Assembly: GCA_900548595.1 (NCBI GenBank)
Contig: URLB01000132.1
Span: forward strand, 1-5,009
Length of the DNA stretch: 5,009 nucleotides
Reading direction: 5' to 3'
Source: an uncultured Eubacteriales bacterium
GTDB lineage: Bacteria > Bacillota > Clostridia > Lachnospirales > Anaerotignaceae
Both the position numbers and the translations under genes were made by a program. The notes beneath the pieces are model-generated. The model searched no databases, was not told where the DNA came from, and saw nothing but the letters and a program-made list of their open reading frames with translations. Shown here piece after piece: positions 1 to 5,009 of the stretch (the stretch's first letter is position 1; each line of letters begins with the position of its first letter).

Positions 1-18
1 TTTATCATAAAATGTATG

Positions 19-27
19 TGATATAAT
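19..27 (+). promoter_or_regulatory. Extended -10 promoter of the upstream hypothetical gene
   Basis: TATAAT at 22-27 is a perfect -10 hexamer, and TG at 19-20 followed by one base makes it an extended -10 element. With a 17-bp spacer the -35 box would begin just before base 1, so it cannot be judged. The predicted start near base 34 would leave a leader of only about 19 nt, just enough for the purine-rich GAAGGG/GCGGG ribosome binding region at 36-45. This suggests the gene is transcribed separately from whatever lies further upstream. Confidence 0.6.
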
Positions 28-52
28 TTTCTTAAGAAGGGCGGGTGTTATT

Positions 53-955
53 ATGAAAAAAGATTTAAAATCCATATTTCCGATAATTTCATGTGGTGTG
101 GCGGTAATTTGTCTGTTTCAAATCAGCGGACTGAAAAGTGAAATAAACAGGCTTGAATCATCTGTCAATTCACAAATATCTGTGGTAAATTCTTCAATAA
201 ATAATATTTATTCAAATGTAGATAGGAGACTGAATGAAGGTTCAAGTTTCATATCTGTAAAAAACTATGAATATAAAGAGTTTGACGCAGAAAACGGAAC
301 GGTTGATGTTTTTGTCAATATAATGCCTAAACAGTTTGACGGCAATAAAACAAAGACTGCTATTTATGTAGATGATAATAAATATGAAATGTCATTGAAA
401 GACGGAAATTATGTTGCAGACATTAAAATACCGCTGTTTGAAGATACTCATATTTCTAAAGTTGAGTTTATAAACGGAAGCATTGTTCAAAACGAAAGTG
501 TGGACTGGTATCTTTCGCCGTCTGACGACTTTTTTCCGTATATATATGCAAATTTGTCCGGAACATGGAAGAACAAATATGATGGATATGATATGGAAGG
601 TAATGTAAACATCGAGATAAATGCGGCTTCATACGAATTGCCTAAATTTTCCGACTTTTCTGTTGTGGAAACTATTAACGGAGAAGTTATAAACAATGAG
701 AAAATAAATGTGGATATTATACATGAAGATGAGTACTCTGTCAGCGGATATTTTGAAATATCAAAAGAAAGAGAGATTCCGCAGAACAGCGAATACAGAA
801 TTTATGTAGCTGTTGAAGATGAAAACGGTTTTGTATATGTAAGCTGCCTCGATGCCTATGAGAGAGGTGCAAACGGAGGCGCAGCGCACGAAGAAATAAG
901 TCCTGAAGCTAATATATACAATAAGAAGGGGAAATTACTGTATAGAAGGGCGTAA
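53..955 (+). CDS. Hypothetical membrane-anchored protein with coiled coil and beta-rich outer region
   Basis: I do not recognise a family for this 300-residue protein. It starts at ATG 53, with GAAGGG at 36-41, 11 nt upstream, as a moderate Shine-Dalgarno site. Residues 1-6 are Lys-rich, and residues 8-25 form one hydrophobic segment (IFPIISCGVAVICLFQIS), which predicts a single N-in membrane anchor. Residues 24-60 carry Ile/Leu/Val at 3-4 spacing (I24, L27, I31, L34, V38, I42, V45, I49, I52, V56, L60), a likely coiled coil. The rest, outside the cell by inference, alternates short hydrophobic and polar/acidic stretches, as in two beta-sandwich modules of roughly residues 66-155 and 160-268. 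An Arg/Lys-containing tail ends in KLLYRRA. No catalytic motif, LPXTG sorting signal or cell-wall-binding repeat is visible. The gene has its own promoter and lies 162 nt before rimP, so a functional link with the nus operon is not implied. A sensor or surface-scaffold role is possible but is only a guess. Confidence 0.8.
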   Translation: MKKDLKSIFPIISCGVAVICLFQISGLKSEINRLESSVNSQISVVNSSINNIYSNVDRRLNEGSSFISVKNYEYKEFDAENGTVDVFVNIMPKQFDGNKTKTAIYVDDNKYEMSLKDGNYVADIKIPLFEDTHISKVEFINGSIVQNESVDWYLSPSDDFFPYIYANLSGTWKNKYDGYDMEGNVNIEINAASYELPKFSDFSVVETINGEVINNEKINVDIIHEDEYSVSGYFEISKEREIPQNSEYRIYVAVEDENGFVYVSCLDAYERGANGGAAHEEISPEANIYNKKGKLLYRRA

Positions 956-998
956 CCGCTAAAAATCCAGTAAATTCAAGGCTTTATTAAAAAAGCAC

Positions 999-1027
999 TT
1001 GCATTTGTATATACATAATGTTATACT
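999..1027 (+). promoter_or_regulatory. Predicted sigma-A promoter of the rimP-nusA-infB operon
   Basis: TTGCAT at 999-1004 (-35; TTG conserved, remainder weak) is followed after exactly 17 bp by TATACT at 1022-1027 (-10, one mismatch to TATAAT). TG at 1019-1020 adds an extended -10 motif that can compensate for the poor second half of the -35. Transcription would start near 1034, giving a rimP leader of about 84 nt that contains the hairpin at 1057-1087. It is the best promoter-like site between the upstream gene and rimP, and it sits where a housekeeping operon promoter is expected. Confidence 0.7.
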
Positions 1028-1056
1028 GTATATGTAAATTATTAAACGTCGGCGAG

Positions 1057-1087
1057 AAGAGTAGGTGAAAACCTACTCTTTGCTTTT
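1057..1087 (+). terminator. Leader hairpin with weak U-tract: candidate NusA-responsive attenuator, possibly also terminator of the upstream gene
   Basis: AAGAGTAGGT (1057-1066) and ACCTACTCTT (1071-1080) are perfect reverse complements enclosing a GAAA (GNRA) tetraloop at 1067-1070. If the stem is read as the 8 bp closed by G1059-C1078, the transcript continues as UUUGCUUUU (1079-1087), a U-tract interrupted by GC. The hairpin lies between the operon promoter and the rimP start, so it can only act on the operon as an attenuator or a structured leader. A modest stem with an interrupted U-tract is the type of terminator that needs NusA in B. subtilis, where NusA is reported to autoregulate through the leader of its own operon. 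No better terminator exists after the upstream gene, so read-through transcripts from it may also end here. The hairpin is seen directly; the termination function is inference. Confidence 0.6.
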
Positions 1088-1117
1088 GCCGTAATATATA
1101 TAAAGGAGGTCGGGAAA

Positions 1118-1585
1118 ATGTCCGGATCGGTAAGTACAGAAAAGAAACTTGAAGTCATGTTAAAACCGACTGTCGAAGAGATGGGATATGAGATAGTCGA
1201 TGTAGAATTTGTGAAAGAAGGTCCTAATTGGTATTTGAGAGTCTTTGTCGATAAAGACGGAGGAGTAAGCATTGACGATTGTGAAATAATAAGCAGAGCG
1301 TTAGAAAAAATACTTGATGAAAACGACCCTATAGAGCAGGCGTATTTCCTGGAAATCAGTTCACCGGGAATTGACAGACCTCTTAAAAAGAAAGAGGATT
1401 TTATAAAGTTTAACGGCGAGACGGTAGATGTAAAACTCTACAGACCGATAGAGGGTTCAAAAGAGTATACCGGTAAACTTTTATCTTATACAGACGATGG
1501 AACTGTAACGATAGAAACAGAGGAAAAAGAGATTTCATTTGAAAAAAAGGACATAGCGAGCGTAAGACTTGCGGTTATTTTTTGA
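1118..1585 (+). CDS. rimP: Ribosome maturation factor RimP
   Basis: RimP (formerly YlxS/YhbC) is a cytoplasmic assembly factor that binds the 30S subunit and helps its maturation. The 155-residue product has the usual family length. The N-terminal alpha/beta domain (about residues 8-88) includes the early GYEIVDVEFVKEG segment (23-35) and the strand WYLRVFVDKDGGVSIDDC (38-55). It ends in the family signature LEISSPGIDRPL (78-89), which is intact. The C-terminal SH3-like beta-barrel (about 90-155) contains the VDVKLYRP and GTVTIE strands. The start at ATG 1118 is supported by a near-perfect AAGGAGGT at 1103-1110 with a 7-nt spacer; the next in-frame Met (residue 14) would remove part of the first helix. 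It is the first gene of the nus operon, 31 nt ahead of nusA, and lies directly behind the predicted attenuator. Identification is by motif and gene order together. Confidence 0.97.
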   Translation: MSGSVSTEKKLEVMLKPTVEEMGYEIVDVEFVKEGPNWYLRVFVDKDGGVSIDDCEIISRALEKILDENDPIEQAYFLEISSPGIDRPLKKKEDFIKFNGETVDVKLYRPIEGSKEYTGKLLSYTDDGTVTIETEEKEISFEKKDIASVRLAVIF

Positions 1586-1616
1586 TAAAGAAAGCAAGTA
1601 AGGAGGATTTGAAAAA

Positions 1617-2819
1617 ATGGACAGCGCCGAATTTATGGAGGCATTGAGGGAAATAGTTAAGGAAAAGGGCATAGACGAAGAGGTAATATACGAAGCCATA
1701 GAAACATCCCTCGTATCAGCGTGTAAAAAGAACTTCGGAACATCTCAGAACGTAAAAGTCGTGATGGACAGAGAAACAGGAAATATAGAAGTTTATGCAC
1801 AAAAAGATGTAGTTGAAGAAGTGGAAGACCCCATGTTACAGGTAAGCCTTGAAGAAGCAAAAGCAATAAACCCTGTTTATCAGATAGGCGACGTGGTGGA
1901 CTTTGTCGTAACGCCTAAAAACTTCGGAAGAATTTCAGCGCAGACAGCCAAACAAGTTGTTGTACAGAAATTCAGAGAAGCTGAAAGAGAGATACTTTTT
2001 AACCAGTATATTTCAAAAGAAAAAGAAGTGGTTATAGGTATTGTACAAAGAACGGAAAAGAAAAACGTAATAGTTCAGCTTGGCAAGATAGACGCTATAC
2101 TTGCTCCCAATGAACAGATACCGGGAGAACAGTATAGGTTTATGGACAGAGTAAAGGTTTATGTTGTGGAAGTTAAGCAGACAACAAAGGGACCGCAGAT
2201 ATTTGTATCGAGAACTCACCCAGAGCTTGTTAAGAGACTTTTTGAGCAGGAAGTACCGGAAGTATTCGACGGAACCGTAGAAATAAAGAGCATTGCCAGA
2301 GAGGCAGGCTCAAGAACAAAGATTGCGGTTTATTCAAAAGACCCTAATGTGGACGCAGTAGGATCATGTGTAGGACAGAACGGATACAGGGTAAATGTTA
2401 TTGTAAACGAACTTTGCGGAGAAAAAATAGATATTGTAAACTGGAGCGAAGACCCGAAGGAATTTATTGCGGCTGCATTAAGTCCTTCAAAAGTTCTTGC
2501 GGTTGCTATTAACCCTAATGAACAGAGCGCAAGAATAGTTGTTCCGGATCATCAGTTATCTCTTGCAATAGGAAAAGAAGGTCAGAATGCCAGACTTTCA
2601 GCTAAACTTACAGGCTGGAGAATCGACATAAAGAGCGAGTCTCAGGCAAAGGAAACAGGATTTATTACGGAAGACGGGGAATTCCCCGAGGAAGCTCTCG
2701 CAGAAAACGCTGATGAGAGAATAGACCTTGATAAAATTCTGGAAACGGAAGAACAGCTTGCAAGCGAGACAGAAGAAGCTGTCGAAATAAACGAAACAGA
2801 AGAAAATTTTGAAGAATAA
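1617..2819 (+). CDS. nusA: Transcription termination/antitermination factor NusA
   Basis: NusA binds RNA polymerase near the RNA exit channel, promotes pausing and hairpin-dependent termination, and takes part in antitermination. The 400-residue protein shows the standard order. An N-terminal RNAP-binding domain covers about 1-130. An S1 domain covers about 135-200 (start EKEVVIGIVQRTEKKNVIVQL, end GPQIFVSRTHPELVKRLF). KH1 covers about 203-280, with a GxxG loop GQNG at 253-256 followed by NELCGEKIDIV. KH2 covers about 284-345, with GKEG at 319-322 inside SLAIGKEGQNARLSAKLTGW. Residues 352-400 form a very acidic Glu-rich tail in place of the acidic repeats of E. coli NusA. It is slightly longer than B. 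subtilis NusA because of this tail. AAGGAGGA at 1600-1607, 9 nt before ATG 1617, fixes the start. Genes rimP and rnpM flank it in the classic order. NusA may act on the hairpin upstream of rimP and so limit its own synthesis (inference). Confidence 0.98.
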   Translation: MDSAEFMEALREIVKEKGIDEEVIYEAIETSLVSACKKNFGTSQNVKVVMDRETGNIEVYAQKDVVEEVEDPMLQVSLEEAKAINPVYQIGDVVDFVVTPKNFGRISAQTAKQVVVQKFREAEREILFNQYISKEKEVVIGIVQRTEKKNVIVQLGKIDAILAPNEQIPGEQYRFMDRVKVYVVEVKQTTKGPQIFVSRTHPELVKRLFEQEVPEVFDGTVEIKSIAREAGSRTKIAVYSKDPNVDAVGSCVGQNGYRVNVIVNELCGEKIDIVNWSEDPKEFIAAALSPSKVLAVAINPNEQSARIVVPDHQLSLAIGKEGQNARLSAKLTGWRIDIKSESQAKETGFITEDGEFPEEALAENADERIDLDKILETEEQLASETEEAVEINETEENFEE

Positions 2820-2839
2820 TTCGGACAGGAGGTACTGAA

Positions 2840-3112
2840 ATGAAACAGAGGAAAATTCCGTTAAGAAAATGTACCGGATGTCAGGAAATGAAAAATAAAA
2901 AAGAACTTATAAGAATAGTAAGAAGCGACGAAGGAGAGTTTTCCGTAGACGCTACAGGCAAAAAGGCCGGTAGAGGAGCGTATATTTGCCCCAGCGCCGA
3001 ATGTCTGGAAAAGGCAAGAAAGTCAAAGGGACTCGAGCGTTCGTTTAAATCGTCCGTACCTGCCGAAGTCTATGAAAAACTGAGAGAGGAACTGGAAAAG
3101 ATAAATGGATAA
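2840..3112 (+). CDS. rnpM: RNase P modulator RnpM (YlxR family, DUF448)
   Basis: This 90-residue, basic, small RNA-binding protein belongs to the YlxR family, whose B. subtilis member is reported to bind the RNase P RNA and modulate its activity (hence RnpM). The signature is clear: PLRKCTGC at residues 7-14, ELIRIVR at 22-28 and GKKAGRGAYICP at 40-51, matching the family pattern of an R-x-C-x-x-C start and a GRG-A/Y-Y-x-C loop. Four cysteines (C11, C14, C50, C55) sit in two pairs that could hold a metal or simply pack together; the sequence cannot decide. The C-terminal third is helical and rich in Lys/Glu. AGGAGGT at 2827-2833 with a 6-nt spacer supports ATG 2840. The gene lies 20 nt after nusA and overlaps ylxQ by 8 nt, so the two small RNA-binding proteins are probably made together. 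Confidence 0.95.
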   Translation: MKQRKIPLRKCTGCQEMKNKKELIRIVRSDEGEFSVDATGKKAGRGAYICPSAECLEKARKSKGLERSFKSSVPAEVYEKLREELEKING

Positions 3113-3407
3113 ACGTTTTTTACAGTTTTTGGGACTTTGCCAGAGGGCAGGAAAGCTGATGTCGGGAGAAACAGGAACTTTAAGCGCTATTAGGGACGGA
3201 AGCGCGGAATTGATTATTGTTGCTGAAAACGCTTCGGATAATACAAAGAAAAAGTTTAAAGACTCGTCGTCATATTATAATAAAAATATAGTGATATTCG
3301 GTGATAAATTTGAAATGGGCAGCGCGATAGGAAAAGGAGAAAGATCCGTATTTGCCGTTGCAGACAAAGGTTTTGCCGATAAAATTGTTCAAATGATAGG
3401 GGAGTAA
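3105..3407 (+). CDS. ylxQ: L7Ae/L30e-family RNA-binding protein YlxQ
   Basis: This 100-residue protein of the ribosomal L7Ae/L30e/S12e/Gadd45 fold occupies the standard place between rnpM and infB. Diagnostic stretches are LGLCQRAGKLMSGE (9-22), with the basic RAGKL motif; the strand AELIIVAENASDNTKKKF (34-51), typical of L7Ae-like proteins; and a following strand NIVIFGD (61-67). GSAIGKGERSVFAVAD (72-87) matches the family's late G-x-x-G-K segment. B. subtilis members of this family (YbxF, YlxQ) are reported to bind kink-turn RNAs; the natural target of YlxQ is uncertain. The ATG lies inside the last codons of rnpM (shared bases 3105-3112). The only Shine-Dalgarno-like sequence, GAGAGAGGA at 3082-3090, is 14 nt away, so translation is likely coupled to rnpM. 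The stop lies 25 nt before infB. Confidence 0.94.
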   Translation: MDKRFLQFLGLCQRAGKLMSGETGTLSAIRDGSAELIIVAENASDNTKKKFKDSSSYYNKNIVIFGDKFEMGSAIGKGERSVFAVADKGFADKIVQMIGE

Positions 3408-3419
3408 ACCCATCGTTAC

Positions 3420-3435
3420 GGAGGTGGAGCATTTG
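3420..3435 (+). promoter_or_regulatory. Ribosome binding site that fixes a TTG start for infB
   Basis: GGAGGTGG at 3420-3427 stands 8 nt (from GGAGG) before TTG 3433-3435. Reading from this TTG gives the expected IF2 N-terminus (fMet)-AKKRVYEIAKQLNIS. No ATG or GTG lies in frame near the Shine-Dalgarno sequence, and the next in-frame ATG (3499-3501) would cut into the first helical domain. TTG is therefore the best start. Confidence 0.85.
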
Positions 3436-5009
3436 GCTAAGAAACGTGTATATGAAATAGCTAAACAGTTAAATATAAGTAACAGAGAACTTATCGATAT
3501 GCTTAAAGAAATAGGCATTGATGTTAATAACCATATGTCATCTGTTGATGAAAAATTTATCGGACAGATAAGCGATATGGTAAACGGCGTCAAGAATGGA
3601 AATACCGAAAAAGAATCGGAAAAAGAAGCTTCTGAAAATGTGAAGGCTGAGGCTGAAAAGCAGAATAACGATTCTAAAAAAGCAGAACAGCATAAACAGC
3701 AGGAATATAAGAAAAACAATGAACAGAAAAACGAGAGAGATCAGAAAAAATCTCAGAATCAGAGAAATGATCGTCCTAACCAGAATATGAAGTCCGGAGA
3801 CGGCGGAAATTTCAATAAAAATAAAAACGGTAAAAATAACGGAAAAAATAATAACCAGCAGCAGAATAACAACCAGAAGAATAAGAAAAACAATAAAAAT
3901 AATAAAAACATGGCAAAACCCGTACCTGCTCCCGAACCTGTAGTAGAGGAAGAGGATGAAATAAGATTTATGGAAATCCCCGAAAGTCTTACAGTTAAGG
4001 AGCTTGCGGAAAAAATAGGAAAGTCGGGAGCGGAGATAGTTAAATGCCTTATGAAAAGAGGCATAATGGCTGCTATAAACCAGACTGTGGATTTTGACAC
4101 CGCTGTTTCCGTAGGCGAGGAATACAACGTAATTTTTGAACTTGAAAAAGAGAAAGATATATTTGAAGAAGCGTTTAAACAGGAAGAGGAAGACGAATCT
4201 CTCCTTGAAGCCCGTCCGCCGGTTGTAGTTGTTATGGGACACGTTGACCACGGTAAAACATCGCTTCTTGACGCCATAAGACACAGCCATGTAACAAGCC
4301 GCGAGGCAGGCGGAATTACTCAGCATATAGGCGCTTATACGGTACAGATTAACGGAAGCCCGATTACGTTCCTTGATACTCCGGGACATGAGGCGTTCAC
4401 GGCAATGCGTATGAGAGGCGCGCAGATAACGGATATAGCCGTTCTTGTAGTTGCCGCCGACGACGGAGTTATGCCTCAGACCGTAGAGGCTATCAACCAC
4501 GCAAAAGCAGCCGGAGTTGAAGTAATCGTAGCTATAAACAAAATGGATAAACCTTCCGCTAACCCCGAAAGAGTTAAGCAGGAGCTTGTTGAATACGGAC
4601 TTATAGCAGAGGACTGGGGCGGAGAAACAATATGTGTTCCCGTTTCGGCAGCTACAAAGGACGGTATAGATACGCTTCTTGAAATGATTATCCTTACCGC
4701 AGAAATGAAAGAACTTAAGGCTAATCCCAATAAACCTGCAAGAGGCGCTATTATAGAGGCGCAGCTGGATAAGGGAAGAGGACCTGTAGCGACGGTTCTT
4801 GTACAGGAAGGAACTCTTAATATCGGCGATCCTATAGTTGCAGGTTCATCATTCGGAAGAATACGTGCAATGATGGACGATAAGGGAAGAAGAGTTAAGA
4901 AAGCAGGTCCTTCAAAGCCTGTAGAAATACTCGGACTTTCAGAGGTTCCTGCGGCAGGAGAATCGTTCTATGTAGCGGCAAACGAAAAACAGGCTCGTCA
5001 GCTTGCGGA
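3433..5009 (+). CDS. infB: Translation initiation factor IF2, 5' part (runs off the window)
   Basis: IF2 is the GTPase that places initiator fMet-tRNA on the 30S subunit and promotes 50S joining. The window contains 525 codons, with no stop before base 5009. Residues 1-52 are an IF2_N helical module (KRVYEIAKQLNISNRELIDMLKE). Residues about 56-170 are a low-complexity linker dominated by Asn, Lys and Gln. A second IF2_N module follows at about 177-236 (IPESLTVKELAEKIGKSG). The G domain starts near 262 with all motifs intact: G1 GHVDHGKT 269-276, G2 GGITQHIG 293-300, G3 DTPGHEAF from 315, G4 NKMD 369-372 and G5 SAA 405-407. Domain II begins around 437 (KPARGAIIEAQLDKGRGPVATVLVQEG), and the sequence ends close to its end. 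Domain III and the fMet-tRNA-binding C-terminal domain lie beyond the window. The start is an uncommon TTG, supported by a strong Shine-Dalgarno site. Family and position are certain; the missing 3' end cannot be assessed. Confidence 0.98.
   Translation, partial: MAKKRVYEIAKQLNISNRELIDMLKEIGIDVNNHMSSVDEKFIGQISDMVNGVKNGNTEKESEKEASENVKAEAEKQNNDSKKAEQHKQQEYKKNNEQKNERDQKKSQNQRNDRPNQNMKSGDGGNFNKNKNGKNNGKNNNQQQNNNQKNKKNNKNNKNMAKPVPAPEPVVEEEDEIRFMEIPESLTVKELAEKIGKSGAEIVKCLMKRGIMAAINQTVDFDTAVSVGEEYNVIFELEKEKDIFEEAFKQEEEDESLLEARPPVVVVMGHVDHGKTSLLDAIRHSHVTSREAGGITQHIGAYTVQINGSPITFLDTPGHEAFTAMRMRGAQITDIAVLVVAADDGVMPQTVEAINHAKAAGVEVIVAINKMDKPSANPERVKQELVEYGLIAEDWGGETICVPVSAATKDGIDTLLEMIILTAEMKELKANPNKPARGAIIEAQLDKGRGPVATVLVQEGTLNIGDPIVAGSSFGRIRAMMDDKGRRVKKAGPSKPVEILGLSEVPAAGESFYVAANEKQARQLA
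3598..3940 (+). repeat. Low-complexity A-rich segment encoding the Asn/Lys/Gln linker of IF2
   Basis: This stretch lies inside infB and codes for the flexible linker between the two N-terminal modules. From about 3712 to 3909 nearly every codon is AAT, AAC, AAA, AAG or CAG, so the mRNA is extremely purine/A-rich, with runs of up to six A (3843-3848). There is no exact tandem unit; it is compositional low complexity rather than a true repeat array. The antisense strand is accordingly T-rich and stays open over hundreds of bases without being a gene. Confidence 0.8.

Noticed and set aside
83..94. Possible lipobox (IISC, Cys14) in the upstream hypothetical protein
   Set aside because: The hydrophobic stretch before Cys14 is only about six residues, too short for a normal lipoprotein signal, and the hydrophobic segment continues past the Cys, which fits a plain membrane anchor better.
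981..996. GCTTT/AAAGC inverted repeat as a terminator of the upstream gene
   Set aside because: The stem is only 5 bp, mostly A-T, and no T-run follows, so it cannot be called a terminator.
1050..1091. Kink-turn in the rimP leader as a target for YlxQ autoregulation
   Set aside because: The bulge side lacks the tandem G-A/A-G arrangement a K-turn needs: the 5' strand has GAGA but the opposite strand is only U, G and C.
1042..1272. Minus-strand open frame of 76 codons over the rimP leader and 5' end
   Set aside because: It runs antisense through the operon leader hairpin and rimP, with no promoter or Shine-Dalgarno support and no recognisable protein features.
3358..3385. TTGCAG-16 bp-TAAAAT, an internal promoter ahead of infB
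   Set aside because: It lies within the conserved ylxQ coding sequence. Both boxes are imperfect and the spacer is short. Such matches are frequent in AT-rich DNA.
3270..3719. Minus-strand open frame of 149 codons over the ylxQ-infB junction, rich in Cys/Ser/Phe
   Set aside because: It is antisense to two well-supported genes, its composition fits reverse reading of Glu/Lys codons, and it has no ribosome binding site.
3910..3912. Internal ATG of infB (MAKPV...) as a start for a shorter IF2 isoform
   Set aside because: Shorter IF2 forms exist in some bacteria, but the bases before this ATG are pure A/T-rich linker codons with no Shine-Dalgarno sequence.
3538..4500. Long open frame of 320 codons on the minus strand across infB
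   Set aside because: It is the antisense shadow of infB. Its Phe/Leu/Ile-rich sequence is what A-rich Lys/Asn/Glu codons give when read backwards, it has no Shine-Dalgarno site, and the + strand frame has intact IF2 domains.

Overview
The window comes from a low-GC Gram-positive bacterium, most likely a member of the class Clostridia. The evidence is an AT-rich, purine-rich coding strand, heavy use of AGA (Arg) and ATA (Ile), strong AGGAGG-type Shine-Dalgarno sequences, a TTG-started infB, and the Firmicutes gene order rimP-nusA-rnpM(ylxR)-ylxQ-infB. I cannot name a genus from the sequence.

Layout, all on the + strand: (1) 1-955 holds a single gene with its own extended -10 promoter. It encodes an unrecognised 300-residue protein with an N-terminal membrane anchor, a coiled coil and an apparently extracellular beta-rich part. 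(2) 956-1117 is the only sizeable intergenic region. It holds a good extended -10 sigma-A type promoter and then a perfect 10-bp hairpin with a GAAA loop and an imperfect U-tract, just upstream of rimP. This looks like the leader attenuator of the nus operon and may also be the only terminator available to the upstream gene. (3) 1118-5009 is the nus operon: rimP (30S maturation), nusA (transcription elongation/termination factor), rnpM (YlxR family, RNase P modulator), ylxQ (L7Ae-like RNA-binding protein) and the first 525 codons of infB (initiation factor IF2), which runs off the window. Gaps are 31, 20, -8 (overlap) and 25 nt, so the five genes are almost certainly one transcript.

The operon products join transcription elongation, RNA processing, ribosome assembly and translation initiation. 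If NusA acts on the hairpin ahead of rimP, as reported for the Bacillus subtilis operon, the set would be under NusA feedback. This is a conserved housekeeping locus. I see no mobile element, CRISPR array, tRNA/rRNA gene, toxin-antitoxin pair or defence system, and no convincing undescribed system. The least explained parts are the upstream anchored protein, the details of the rimP leader and the unusual Asn/Lys/Gln-rich linker of IF2.
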